Source: Winogradskyella ouciana (GTDB lineage Bacteria; Bacteroidota; Bacteroidia; Flavobacteriales; Flavobacteriaceae). From it: a DNA stretch of 64,000 nucleotides. The position numbers were made by a program, and so were the translations under genes. The stretch spans positions 57,384 through 121,383 of the forward strand of contig NZ_WJYA01000010.1 in assembly GCF_009709615.1 (NCBI RefSeq), read 5' to 3'. The notes below the pieces were generated by a model, which saw only the letters and a list, made by a program, of their open reading frames with translations, was not told the origin of the DNA and did no database searches. Positions 7,810 to 15,715 of this stretch are shown here, piece by piece; positions within the stretch are counted from its first letter, which is position 1, and each line of letters begins with the position of its first letter.

Positions 7810-8817
7810 ATGCATTGTTATTTTAGATACCTACTGACGGTATGCACCATCTTTGTTTCAACTTTAGTATCGGCACAACCAGATTCCTTATTCTTTAAAA
7901 AGAAAACGAATGCTGATATACAATTGGGTTGGCGTACTAAAAAAGAAGCCGGACTTTACCTTAACCAAGTTTCTTTTACCAACTGGAATGCTGGAGGTAC
8001 CAATTCCATTTCCGGAATCATAAGCGGAAAGGCATCAGCAAAATACAAACAAGAAAAATATTTTTGGAATTCGTCCATCAATATGCGCTACGGTTTAAAC
8101 AAGCAAGAAGGCGAATCCGTTTTTAAAACTGAGGATGTCATTGAGGTCATTTCCAACTTCGGACTCGAAAAAGACCCTCAAAGCAATTGGTTTTATTCAG
8201 CTCGGTTTAGTTTTAATACACAATTCTCAAATGGATTTAACTACCCGAATAGAGATGAGCCAATTTCAAGATTTATGGCACCAGGCTATATGTTTCTTGG
8301 TTTAGGTATGGAATATGGAAGGCATATTGAGCGTATGTCCTTTTACGCCTCGCCATTTACTTTAAAAACGACATTTGTGTTAGATGACGATTTGGCTAAC
8401 AGAGGAGCATTTGGTGTAGATCCGGCAATCTATGATATGGAGGGTAATATTCTTCAAAATGGACAAAAGATAAGAAGGGAGTTGGGCATATTACTGACCA
8501 ATCAGTTTGAGGAAGAATTGTTCGAAAATATAAAAGTGAATAGCCTATTACGCCTCTATACGGATTACCTCAACAGTTTCGGAAATATTGATATTGATTG
8601 GGAGCTGAACATAGATATGAAAGTAAATCAATATGTTAAAGCTACATTTGGGTCCCATCTACGATATGACAATGACATTAAAAATAAAGTTGAAATCAAC
8701 GACATGACCAATGAGGAAATTTTAATTGAGGGGCCAAGGCTACAATGGAAACAAATTCTAGGTGTAGGTGTTGTTGTGGATTTAGACAATATTATTGGTG
8801 TAGTCAGTAAGTCTTAG
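7810..8817 (+). CDS. DUF3078 family secreted/outer-membrane protein
   Basis: A 335-residue protein with a signal peptide ending near SAQ-PDS (residue 22). The DUF3078 landmarks are the early WNAGGTNSISG stretch and NFGLEKDPQSNWFYSARFSF, followed by strands resembling an outer-membrane beta-barrel. The function of the family is not known; it is nearly universal in Bacteroidota. It starts 14 bp after purM and likely shares its transcript. Its stop codon overlaps the convergent small membrane protein gene by 4 bp. Confidence 0.88.
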   Translation: MHCYFRYLLTVCTIFVSTLVSAQPDSLFFKKKTNADIQLGWRTKKEAGLYLNQVSFTNWNAGGTNSISGIISGKASAKYKQEKYFWNSSINMRYGLNKQEGESVFKTEDVIEVISNFGLEKDPQSNWFYSARFSFNTQFSNGFNYPNRDEPISRFMAPGYMFLGLGMEYGRHIERMSFYASPFTLKTTFVLDDDLANRGAFGVDPAIYDMEGNILQNGQKIRRELGILLTNQFEEELFENIKVNSLLRLYTDYLNSFGNIDIDWELNIDMKVNQYVKATFGSHLRYDNDIKNKVEINDMTNEEILIEGPRLQWKQILGVGVVVDLDNIIGVVSKS

Positions 8818-9104
8818 ATAAATCCTTTTATAAGAAGTAAAAAAGTACATGTGATGACACTATCCAAAATAAAAATAGTGCCAAAAAACTTCAGATTAGA
8901 AACGCCTCTAATTCTATAGAACTTTAAACGTTGCCTTAGCTTTCTGTCACTGATCATTATCCACAATAAAAAAACCAAAAACAATTTAGTGCAGAGCGCT
9001 AATATTAATTCAGGATTAATAATAGTAATAGCCAAGGTCACTAAAAATGACCATAAAGCAAGCGGCTTGTAATAATTTAGTATGGACCTTAACTGCCTAA
9101 GCAT
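8814..9104 (-). CDS. Small membrane protein, 96 aa
   Basis: Three hydrophobic segments (about residues 14-29, 32-50 and 72-93) with a basic loop between the second and third (RKLRQRLKFYR). No recognised domain. Similar short proteins are frequent in Flavobacteriaceae, so I take the frame as real, although evidence is limited to hydrophobic organisation and to being convergent with DUF3078 (4-bp overlap of stops). Confidence 0.55.
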   Translation of the reverse strand: MLRQLRSILNYYKPLALWSFLVTLAITIINPELILALCTKLFLVFLLWIMISDRKLRQRLKFYRIRGVSNLKFFGTIFILDSVITCTFLLLIKGFI

Positions 9105-9186
9105 ATATTATACAACGCTAAAACAATTAAAAATATTTTCTTAATTCTGTACAAAATACAGTTCCAATAAAATCCATAAAAAATCG

Positions 9187-9194
9187 TACTTTTG
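9187..9194 (+). promoter_or_regulatory. -7 box of prfA
   Basis: TACTTTTG, exact match, 22 nt before the start at 9217. Confidence 0.6.
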
Positions 9195-9216
9195 AAATTC
9201 AATTTTTTGAAGATAG

Positions 9217-10293
9217 ATGTTAGAGAAAATACAGATTGTAAAACAGCGATTCGATGAGGTTAATGACCTTATTATTCAACCCGATATTATATCAGATCAA
9301 CAGCGTTATACTAAGCTGATGAAAGAATATAAAGATCTTAAGCTCATTGTAGATAAAGGAGAAGCTTATAAAGAAGCTTTGGAAAATCTTTCAGAAGCTG
9401 AAGAAATTATTGCTGATGGTTCTGATGATGAAATGGTAGAAATGGCAAAAATGCAACTCGAAGAAGCCAAGGAGTCTATAGAGAAATTAGAAGAAGAGAT
9501 TCGTTTTATGCTAATACCAAAAGACCCAGATGATGCTAAAAATGTGGTGGTAGAAGTACGTGCCGGAACAGGTGGAGACGAAGCTAGTATTTTTGCAGGT
9601 GATTTGTTTAGAATGTATTCAAAATACTGTAGTGATAAAGGCTGGAAGGTCGATGTAGTATCTCAAAGTGATGGTACCTCTGGCGGATTTAAAGAAATTA
9701 TATTTGAAGTTTCTGGTGAAGATGTGTATGGAACTTTAAAGTTTGAAGCTGGTGTTCATCGCGTACAACGTGTACCGCAAACAGAAACTCAAGGTCGTGT
9801 GCATACTAGTGCAGCAACCGTTATGGTATTACCAGAAGCAGAAGAAATTGATTTTGAACTCGATATGACCGAAGTACGTATAGAGCGTACAACATCAACA
9901 GGTCCAGGAGGTCAGTCGGTAAATACTACATATTCAGCAATTAAGTTGCACCACGAGCCAACAGGTATGATTGTGAGCTGCCAAGATCAAAAATCATCAC
10001 ATAAAAATTTAGAGAAAGCTTTAAAGGTTTTACGATCGCGTTTGTACGAAAGAGAGCTCGAAAAGCAACGAGAAGAAGATTCTGCTAAACGAAAAAGTAT
10101 GGTGAGTTCTGGAGACAGAAGTGCTAAAATTAGAACTTATAATTATGCTCAAGGACGTGTTACGGACCATAGAATCGGATTGACCCTTTATGATTTATCA
10201 AACATCATTGATGGCGATATTCAGAAAATAATAGACGAATTAATGCTGGCTGAAAACACAGAGTTGTTAAAAGCTAGTGATGATGTAATTTAA
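9217..10293 (+). CDS. prfA: Peptide chain release factor 1
   Basis: A 358-residue class I release factor that reads UAA and UAG. The stop-codon recognition tripeptide is PQT (187-189, the PxT motif of RF1) and the peptidyl-hydrolysis motif GGQ is at 231-233 in TGPGGQSVN. Gln233 is the residue methylated by PrmC. Length and domain order (coiled N-terminal domain, PCRF, RF-1) are normal. It has its own promoter and a strong terminator immediately after the stop, so it is monocistronic or only weakly read through into pyrF. Confidence 0.98.
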   Translation: MLEKIQIVKQRFDEVNDLIIQPDIISDQQRYTKLMKEYKDLKLIVDKGEAYKEALENLSEAEEIIADGSDDEMVEMAKMQLEEAKESIEKLEEEIRFMLIPKDPDDAKNVVVEVRAGTGGDEASIFAGDLFRMYSKYCSDKGWKVDVVSQSDGTSGGFKEIIFEVSGEDVYGTLKFEAGVHRVQRVPQTETQGRVHTSAATVMVLPEAEEIDFELDMTEVRIERTTSTGPGGQSVNTTYSAIKLHHEPTGMIVSCQDQKSSHKNLEKALKVLRSRLYERELEKQREEDSAKRKSMVSSGDRSAKIRTYNYAQGRVTDHRIGLTLYDLSNIIDGDIQKIIDELMLAENTELLKASDDVI

Positions 10294-10297
10294 ATAC

Positions 10298-10322
10298 AAG
10301 CCTCTTTATGAGGCTTTTTTTA
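10298..10322 (+). terminator. prfA intrinsic terminator
   Basis: AAGCCTC (10298-10304), loop TTTAT, GAGGCTT (10310-10316), then a T run to 10321. It lies only a few nucleotides before the pyrF start at 10326. Confidence 0.88.
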
Positions 10323-10325
10323 TAA

Positions 10326-11150
10326 ATGACTACACAACAACTAACAAATCAAATCAAAAAAAAGCAATCCTTCCTTTGTATAGGATTGGATGTCGACTTA
10401 AATAAAATCCCTAAATACTTACTAAAAGAAGAAGATCCAATCTTTGCTTTTAATAAAGCCATTATTGATGCAACACATCACCTCTGTGTGGCTTACAAGC
10501 CCAACACAGCGTTTTATGAGGCTTATGGACTTAAAGGCTGGAAAGCTTTAGAAAAGACGATTAACTATCTTAATGAAAATCATCCAGAAATATACACCAT
10601 TGCAGATGCAAAACGAGGCGATATTGGTAATACAAGTACTATGTACGCCAAAGCCTTTTTTGAGGATTTAGGATTTGATAGCGTAACCGTAGCACCATAT
10701 ATGGGTAAAGATTCAGTAGAACCTTTTTTAGCTTTTGAGGATAAACATACTATACTTTTAGCATTGACTTCTAATCAAGGAGCATTCGATTTTCAGACTA
10801 AGTCCGTGGACGGAATAGAATTATACAAACAAGTTTTAGAAACCTCAAAAACTTGGAAGAGTTCAGAAAACTTAATGTATGTTGTTGGCGCGACCAAGGC
10901 AGAGTATTTAGCCAATATTCGTAAAATTGTTCCAGATAGTTTTTTATTGGTGCCAGGTGTTGGGGCACAAGGAGGAAATCTTCAAGACGTCTGCAAATAT
11001 GGAATGAATGATTCCATTGGGTTATTGATAAACTCTTCACGCGGTATTATTTATGCGTCACAAGATGAAACCTTTGCTCAAGCTGCTGCAAAAAAAGCCG
11101 AAGATCTGCAAATGCAGATGAAAGCCGAATTGAAACGCCATTCCAAATGA
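10326..11150 (+). CDS. pyrF: Orotidine 5'-phosphate decarboxylase (type 2)
   Basis: A 274-residue OMP decarboxylase making UMP. The catalytic charged cluster is DAKRGDIGNT with Asp94, Lys96 and Asp99. N-terminal FLCIGLDVD is the substrate-binding strand, and LLVPGVGAQGG near residue 205 is the phosphate-binding region. Length fits the PyrF2 class (about 270 aa, as in mycobacteria and Bacteroidota). It starts 4 nt after the prfA terminator, so either that terminator leaks or a promoter lies inside prfA. No other pyr genes are adjacent. Confidence 0.96.
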   Translation: MTTQQLTNQIKKKQSFLCIGLDVDLNKIPKYLLKEEDPIFAFNKAIIDATHHLCVAYKPNTAFYEAYGLKGWKALEKTINYLNENHPEIYTIADAKRGDIGNTSTMYAKAFFEDLGFDSVTVAPYMGKDSVEPFLAFEDKHTILLALTSNQGAFDFQTKSVDGIELYKQVLETSKTWKSSENLMYVVGATKAEYLANIRKIVPDSFLLVPGVGAQGGNLQDVCKYGMNDSIGLLINSSRGIIYASQDETFAQAAAKKAEDLQMQMKAELKRHSK

Positions 11151-11160
11151 TAATTAGACT

Positions 11161-11264
11161 GTCATTGCGAGAAGCTAAGCGACGTGGCAATCTCGTAAAA
11201 TATAACTATAATTAAAAGGCCTGTCTACCAATAGGCAGATTGCTTCATTTTTTTCGCAATGCCA
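11161..11264. repeat. Palindromic repeat element between pyrF and the binding-protein gene
   Basis: Opens with GTCATTGCGAG and a GCAATCTC arm. It continues with GATTGCTTC and closes with TCGCAATG, the inverse of the opening end. The centre (GCCT...AGGC) is a separate small hairpin. It is related in sequence to the copy inside icmF (17126-17209). The closing CGCAATG contains the ATG used as start of the next gene. Confidence 0.75.
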
Positions 11265-12047
11265 TATATCGACCAACTCAATAGAAAACTTCAAATAACT
11301 GAAACACCAAAACGAATCATCTCGTTAGTGCCTTCCCAAACAGAATTGTTGGTCGATTTAGGTTTAGAAACTTCAATCGTTGGTGTTACCAAGTTTTGTG
11401 TTCACCCTAAACACCTCAAAAAAACCAAAACAGTTGTAGGTGGCACAAAGCAAATCAATATCGAAAAAATAAAAGCGCTCAAGCCAGATATTATTCTTTG
11501 TAATAAAGAAGAGAATACTAAAGAAATAATTGATGAGTTAGAGTCTACAGCTCCAGTTCATGTTAGTGATATTTATAATCTTGAGGACTGTTTTGAGCTT
11601 ATTGAAATGTATGGTAGTATATTTAAAGTAGAGGCTAAAGCATCTGAAATTATTACCAAGATTAAAAACGACCGTAAGCAATTTCAAGAAAAAATAACGG
11701 TTAAACAGCAACCCAAAGTCGCATACTTTATCTGGAAGAACCCATGGATGGTTTCCGCTTCAAATACCTTTATTGACTATATGCTTTATGAAGCGGGTTT
11801 TAAGAATGTTTTTGAAAATGATCAGCGCTATCCAGAAATAGAATTGAGCAGCTCAAAATTAAAAGAAGCCGATATTATTTTTCTTTCGAGTGAGCCTTTT
11901 CCTTTTAAGGATAAGCATATTCTAGAGTTACAATCTCGTTTTCCTCAACAGACAATAAAAATTGTGGATGGTGAGATGTTTTCCTGGTACGGAAGTCGGC
12001 TGCAACAAGCTTTCAAATATTTTGAATCCCTACATAGTATAAAATAA
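11259..12047 (+). CDS. Cobalamin/metal-type helical-backbone binding protein (BtuF-like)
   Basis: A 262-residue protein of the helical-backbone metal receptor fold. RIISLVPSQTELLVDLGLE (about 19-37) and LKPDIILCNKEEN are typical of BtuF/TroA-like ABC substrate-binding proteins, as is the closing GEMFSWYGSRLQQAF. There is no signal peptide or lipobox, although BtuF should be periplasmic. As far as I recall, related flavobacterial proteins also lack one. No permease or ATPase is adjacent. The ATG lies inside the end of a palindromic repeat. Substrate unknown; cobalamin is plausible since icmF, 3.7 kb away, is B12-dependent, but that is only inference. Confidence 0.8.
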   Translation: MPYIDQLNRKLQITETPKRIISLVPSQTELLVDLGLETSIVGVTKFCVHPKHLKKTKTVVGGTKQINIEKIKALKPDIILCNKEENTKEIIDELESTAPVHVSDIYNLEDCFELIEMYGSIFKVEAKASEIITKIKNDRKQFQEKITVKQQPKVAYFIWKNPWMVSASNTFIDYMLYEAGFKNVFENDQRYPEIELSSSKLKEADIIFLSSEPFPFKDKHILELQSRFPQQTIKIVDGEMFSWYGSRLQQAFKYFESLHSIK

Positions 12048-12050
12048 AAA

Positions 12051-12080
12051 GTCGGTACCTAACTAAAATACCGACCTTTA
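12051..12080 (+). terminator. Terminator of the binding-protein gene
   Basis: GTCGGTA (12051-12057) and TACCGAC (12069-12075) form a 7-bp stem with an 11-nt loop, followed by CTTTA. Moderate strength. Confidence 0.65.
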
Positions 12081-12220
12081 CCTAACTAACTTTTGTAATC
12101 TCTTTTAAGACTTACTCTCTTTTGCGTTACAAAGATGCTGACATTCTTTGTAATCAATGTTATGTTAATATTAGCTTATAATTAAATGTAGTTTAATAAC
12201 TTAGTTAAAATAATATTAAC

Positions 12221-12727
12221 ATGAAAAAGCTCATAACCCTAACTACTGCACTAGTGTTTTCACTAGTAATGATTGCTCAAAATACGCCTTGTGTTTGTTG
12301 TACTGACAAACATTCAGAATTCGATTTTTGGATTGGCACTTGGGAGGTAACAAATCCAGATGGAACCAAAGTTGGTGAAAATGTAATTGAGAAAGTTCAG
12401 GATAAATGTGTATTACAAGAAAACTGGACGAGTACATCACCTGGTTATACAGGCACAAGCAACAACTTCTATAATTACAAGACCAAGCAATGGGAACAAA
12501 TTTGGGTGGACAACAAAGGGCAAAGTTTACACCTAAAAGGTAATAAGGTCGGTAATCAAATGATAATGAGGACTGATGATGAGACCAATGCTGAAGGAAA
12601 AACTTTTTTTCACCGTGTGACTTGGACAGATAATAAAGATGGAACCGTAAGGCAATTATGGGAAACCATTACCGAAGGATCTGAGACCGTAATTGCATTT
12701 GACGGCTTGTATAAAAGAAAAGACTAA
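12221..12727 (+). CDS. Secreted FDFWIG-type (DUF1579-like) protein
   Basis: A 168-residue protein with a signal peptide (MKKLITLTTALVFSLVMIAQ). After a Cys-rich CVCCTD stretch comes FDFWIGTWEVTNPDG, the opening of a lipocalin/calycin-like domain with WTSTSPGYTGTS and repeated strands to the end. Many Bacteroidota proteins with this FDFWIGxW opening have no assigned function. The length covers one domain. The preceding 170 bp contain only the upstream terminator and AT-rich DNA. It is convergent with a small protein gene by a 4-bp overlap. Confidence 0.8.
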   Translation: MKKLITLTTALVFSLVMIAQNTPCVCCTDKHSEFDFWIGTWEVTNPDGTKVGENVIEKVQDKCVLQENWTSTSPGYTGTSNNFYNYKTKQWEQIWVDNKGQSLHLKGNKVGNQMIMRTDDETNAEGKTFFHRVTWTDNKDGTVRQLWETITEGSETVIAFDGLYKRKD

Positions 12728-12921
12728 TTGGCTTTTAGTTTAGAATCTCTAAGCATAAATTTAAGCTTATTGATTTTGTTGAGGACTTTAGTGGCTTGGT
12801 ATTCAGAAAAATCACTTAAAGCATGGTCGGTTTGCCTAAGATTATAGGCATCTTCAATTAGCTGCTTGTATTGCTGCTTTAGTTTTGTCTTTTTTTGGAG
12901 CAATCGATCTAAATTGGCCAC
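12724..12921 (-). CDS. Small helical protein, Lacal_2735-like
   Basis: 65 residues, all predicted helix and highly charged: LQKKTKLKQQYKQLIEDAYN then VLNKINKLKFMLRD. It resembles the short Lacal_2735-type proteins of flavobacteria (coiled pair of helices with a Ser-Asp containing turn, here HALSDFSE), but lacks the usual MFGLFKK opening. Function unknown. Confidence 0.6.
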   Translation of the reverse strand: MANLDRLLQKKTKLKQQYKQLIEDAYNLRQTDHALSDFSEYQATKVLNKINKLKFMLRDSKLKAN

Positions 12922-13002
12922 TTCGATTGGTTTATTAATTAAGTCTTTAAATTAATAAATAAAATAACACGAAACCATAATTTTAATCAAAAGAGCAACA
13001 AA

Positions 13003-13707
13003 TTAATCTTGTAGAGCAAAAACTTTCTTCAACAAATCCGTTGTTCTCGAAGACACTTTGTTTCTAATTTCTTTCTCTTCAACTGCGATCATGGTATATA
13101 CTCCTTCTAGGGCTTCTGACGTTACGTAATCGGTAAGATCTGGATTAACATCATTGGTTAACGGAAGGTTATTGTACTTAGTAATGAGATTTGTCCAGAT
13201 TTGATCAGCACCAACTTTGCTGAACGAATTATTGATTACTGGTTTAAATTTGTTGTAGAGTTGAGTTTGTGTTTTTAATGTTAAGTATTCTGTTGCGGCA
13301 TCATCTTCTCCTAAAAGAATATTTTTTGCATCATTGAATGTAATGTCCTTTACTGCATTTACAAATATAGGAGTTGCTTCCATAACGGCATCTTCAGCAG
13401 CTCTGTTAAGTGCTTTTATACCGCTATCTGCTAAACTGCTCAGCCCAACTGCGCGTAATGCATCATCAACTTTCTGCAATTCTTCTGGCAATAAAATCTT
13501 AACGAGTTCATTTTTGTAGAAACCATCTTTTTGAGTCAATTTTGTGACTTGTTTATCGATTCCAAAATCCAGTGCTTGTCGTAATCCTGCAGCCATATCG
13601 GCATTGCTAATTTCACCACTTTCTGGTAGTTTATTTATAACATCCTGTAGTTCTGCACAAGCAGTCAAGTTAAAAATTATAAGAAGAGCAAAAATCCTTT
13701 TTATCAT
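13003..13707 (-). CDS. DUF4197 lipoprotein
   Basis: A 234-residue protein starting MIKRIFALLIIFNLTAC, with a lipobox whose Cys is residue 17. The DUF4197 body follows (AAGLRQALDFGIDKQV, GFYKNELVKILLPEEL, ALNRAAEDAVMEATPIFVNA, and the C-terminal LEGVYTMIAVEEKEIR). Family function is unknown. I chose 13707 rather than an upstream in-frame TTG (13731), because that codon lies within the -7 box TATCTTTG (13736-13729). It is divergent from the PqqB-like gene with only 39 bp between starts. Confidence 0.9.
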   Translation of the reverse strand: MIKRIFALLIIFNLTACAELQDVINKLPESGEISNADMAAGLRQALDFGIDKQVTKLTQKDGFYKNELVKILLPEELQKVDDALRAVGLSSLADSGIKALNRAAEDAVMEATPIFVNAVKDITFNDAKNILLGEDDAATEYLTLKTQTQLYNKFKPVINNSFSKVGADQIWTNLITKYNNLPLTNDVNPDLTDYVTSEALEGVYTMIAVEEKEIRNKVSSRTTDLLKKVFALQD

Positions 13708-13719
13708 GGCTTTAAGTTT

Positions 13720-13736
13720 TATCTTTAACAAAGATA
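13720..13736. promoter_or_regulatory. Shared divergent promoter of DUF4197 and PqqB-like genes
   Basis: TATCTTT (13720-13726) and AAAGATA (13730-13736) form a perfect inverted repeat. Read on the minus strand it is an exact -7 box (TATCTTTG) for DUF4197. On the plus strand it is a near-exact box (TATCTTTA) for the PqqB-like gene. The two polymerases could not occupy it together. Confidence 0.6.
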
Positions 13737-13746
13737 TATGTTACAC

Positions 13747-14715
13747 ATGAAAACGTTTCAATATTCAAGCCTAATATTATTTCTTTTGGTATTTGCGTGC
13801 CACCAAAAACCAGAAGAAAAGATTGAGATTGTGAGTAAAGCTATAAAGATAAAATCACAACAGTATATTACTGTTTTGGGTGTAGCCCAAGATGCAGGTT
13901 TTCCTCAGATTAATTGTGAAAAAAAATGCTGTATGGCCTTTTATAGTGGTAAAGAATCAAAGAAACTTGTATCGTGTTTGGGTCTAGTGGATATAGAGTT
14001 CAATAAAAAATGGCTATTTGATGCAACTCCAGATATTACAGAACAAACCCAGATTTTAAAAGAAAAGCATTTAGATAATGGCAAAGTAATTGACGGCATT
14101 TTTCTAACCCATGCACATATTGGCCATTATACAGGGCTAATGCAGTTGGGCCGTGAAGCTATGGGAGCTAAAAATATCCCTGTCTATACCATGCCTAAAA
14201 TGAAAACCTATTTAGAAACCAATGGACCTTGGAACCAGTTGGTGGAACTAAATAATATTGAGTTGAAGTCCTTAAAAGCTGACTCGACTGTAAACCTGAA
14301 CAGCAAATTAAAAGTTTTGCCTATACAAGTGCCGCATCGAGATGAATACTCCGAAACGGTAGGTTATAAAATAGAGGGTAAAAACAAATCCGCATTGTTC
14401 ATTCCAGATATTGACAAATGGCATAAGTGGAATAGAAACATTGTAGAAGAAGTTAAGAAAGTGGATTATGCTTTTTTAGATGCTTCATTTTTTAACAATG
14501 GTGAATTAGAAAGAGATATGAGCGAAATTCCACATCCATTTATCACCGAAACAACGACATTGTTTGAGGACGAGACAATGGAAACTAAGCAGAAGATACA
14601 TTTCATCCACTTTAATCATACTAATCCAGCATTAAAAGACCAAAATAGATTAAAGGATAGCATTCGGAATTTGGGCTTTAGATTTGCAAAACGCGGAGAT
14701 AATTTTGATTTATAG
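13747..14715 (+). CDS. PqqB-like metallo-beta-lactamase-fold lipoprotein
   Basis: A 322-residue protein beginning MKTFQYSSLILFLLVFAC, with a lipobox Cys near residue 18. The body aligns with PqqB by motif: VLGVAQDAGFPQINC near the start, the metal-binding strand FLTHAHIGHYTGL (HxHxGH, the usual Asp replaced by Gly), and FIHFNHTNPAL near the end. PqqB is a cytoplasmic hydroxylase in PQQ synthesis; here the protein is predicted to be a membrane-anchored exported form and there are no other pqq genes nearby. It is therefore best called an MBL-fold hydrolase of unknown substrate. Start at 13747 (MKTF); an upstream ATG at 13738 would add three residues. Confidence 0.82.
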   Translation: MKTFQYSSLILFLLVFACHQKPEEKIEIVSKAIKIKSQQYITVLGVAQDAGFPQINCEKKCCMAFYSGKESKKLVSCLGLVDIEFNKKWLFDATPDITEQTQILKEKHLDNGKVIDGIFLTHAHIGHYTGLMQLGREAMGAKNIPVYTMPKMKTYLETNGPWNQLVELNNIELKSLKADSTVNLNSKLKVLPIQVPHRDEYSETVGYKIEGKNKSALFIPDIDKWHKWNRNIVEEVKKVDYAFLDASFFNNGELERDMSEIPHPFITETTTLFEDETMETKQKIHFIHFNHTNPALKDQNRLKDSIRNLGFRFAKRGDNFDL

Positions 14716-14717
14716 AC

Positions 14718-15572
14718 TCAAGAAAAAATAACAGTTTTGTTATTAAACACCATTACTTTTCTGTTGGCATGAAGCTTTATCGCATTAGAAAGCACAATCT
14801 TTTCCAAATCACGCCCTTTTGCAATTAAATCTTTTATGGAGTACGAATGGGATACGTGAGCAACATCTTGTTCTATAATTGGGCCAGCGTCTAATTCTTC
14901 AGTGATGTAATGACTTGTAGCTCCGATAATTTTCACACCTCTTTTATATGCAGAATGATAGGGTTTGGCACCAACAAAAGCGGGTAAAAACGAATGATGA
15001 ATATTGATTATCTTATTTGGAAATTTATCAATTAAAAGATTTGAAACTATTTGCATATATCGGGCCAAAACGATAAAATCCACCTTATGGGATTCTAGCA
15101 ATTCTAGTTGCTTAAATTCAGCTTTTTGTTTGGTGGCTTTTGCAACTGGGACATGGAAAAAAGGAATTTTGAAACTTTTAGCAATAGGCTCTAAGTCATT
15201 ATGATTACTTAAAATAAAGGGAATCTCCAGATTAAGCTCACCAGAATTGTATCTGCCTAAGATGTCATACAAGCAATGGTCATACTTGGATACAAACAAT
15301 GCCATTCTTGGCTTTCTGTCGGCTAAATACATGCGCCATTTTAAGTTGAATTTATCTACGAGGGCATTCTTAAATAATTCTTTAAAACTTTCAATAGAAA
15401 AAGCACTGGAATTAAACTCACATTCAAGACGCATAAAAAATATATTCTGCTCTCTATCTACATGTTGATCTATATATACAATGTTGCCATTGTTCAATGC
15501 CATGAAATTAGTGACAGAAGCAATGATGCCTGGTTGATCCTTACAGTGAATTAATAAAGTGATTTTATGCAT
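14718..15572 (-). CDS. purU: Formyltetrahydrofolate deformylase
   Basis: A 284-residue hydrolase that converts 10-formyl-THF to THF and formate, balancing one-carbon units for purine and methionine synthesis. An N-terminal ACT domain (residues 1-80, KDQPGIIASVTNFM) is followed by a formyltransferase-fold domain with the Asn190-His192-Asp228 triad in INIHHSFLPAF and LDAGPIIEQD. Length matches E. coli PurU (280 aa). It is convergent with the PqqB-like gene, stops 2 bp apart, and divergent from icmF. Confidence 0.96.
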   Translation of the reverse strand: MHKITLLIHCKDQPGIIASVTNFMALNNGNIVYIDQHVDREQNIFFMRLECEFNSSAFSIESFKELFKNALVDKFNLKWRMYLADRKPRMALFVSKYDHCLYDILGRYNSGELNLEIPFILSNHNDLEPIAKSFKIPFFHVPVAKATKQKAEFKQLELLESHKVDFIVLARYMQIVSNLLIDKFPNKIINIHHSFLPAFVGAKPYHSAYKRGVKIIGATSHYITEELDAGPIIEQDVAHVSHSYSIKDLIAKGRDLEKIVLSNAIKLHANRKVMVFNNKTVIFS

Positions 15573-15680
15573 ATCCTCTAACTAATATGTTTGTAAATTA
15601 GGGTAAAATACTAAGTTTTGTTGATGCTTTTTAAGATTTAGATAATTAATAATTAATGCTTAGATTTTTTGAATATTCCG

Positions 15681-15688
15681 TAAATTTG
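15681..15688 (+). promoter_or_regulatory. -7 box of icmF
   Basis: TAAATTTG, exact TAnnTTTG match, 27 nt before the start at 15716. No recognisable cobalamin riboswitch is seen in the 143-bp intergenic region. Confidence 0.6.
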
Positions 15689-15715
15689 TTGCTCAATTAA
15701 GCGATATTTTTACGA

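Noticed and set aside
11161..11264. CRISPR or IS element at the repeats
   Set aside because: No regularly spaced direct repeats with unique spacers and no transposase frame; only isolated palindromes are present.
15573..15715. Cobalamin riboswitch in front of icmF
   Set aside because: No B12-box-like conserved segment is visible and the region is short (143 bp) with a normal promoter close to the start.
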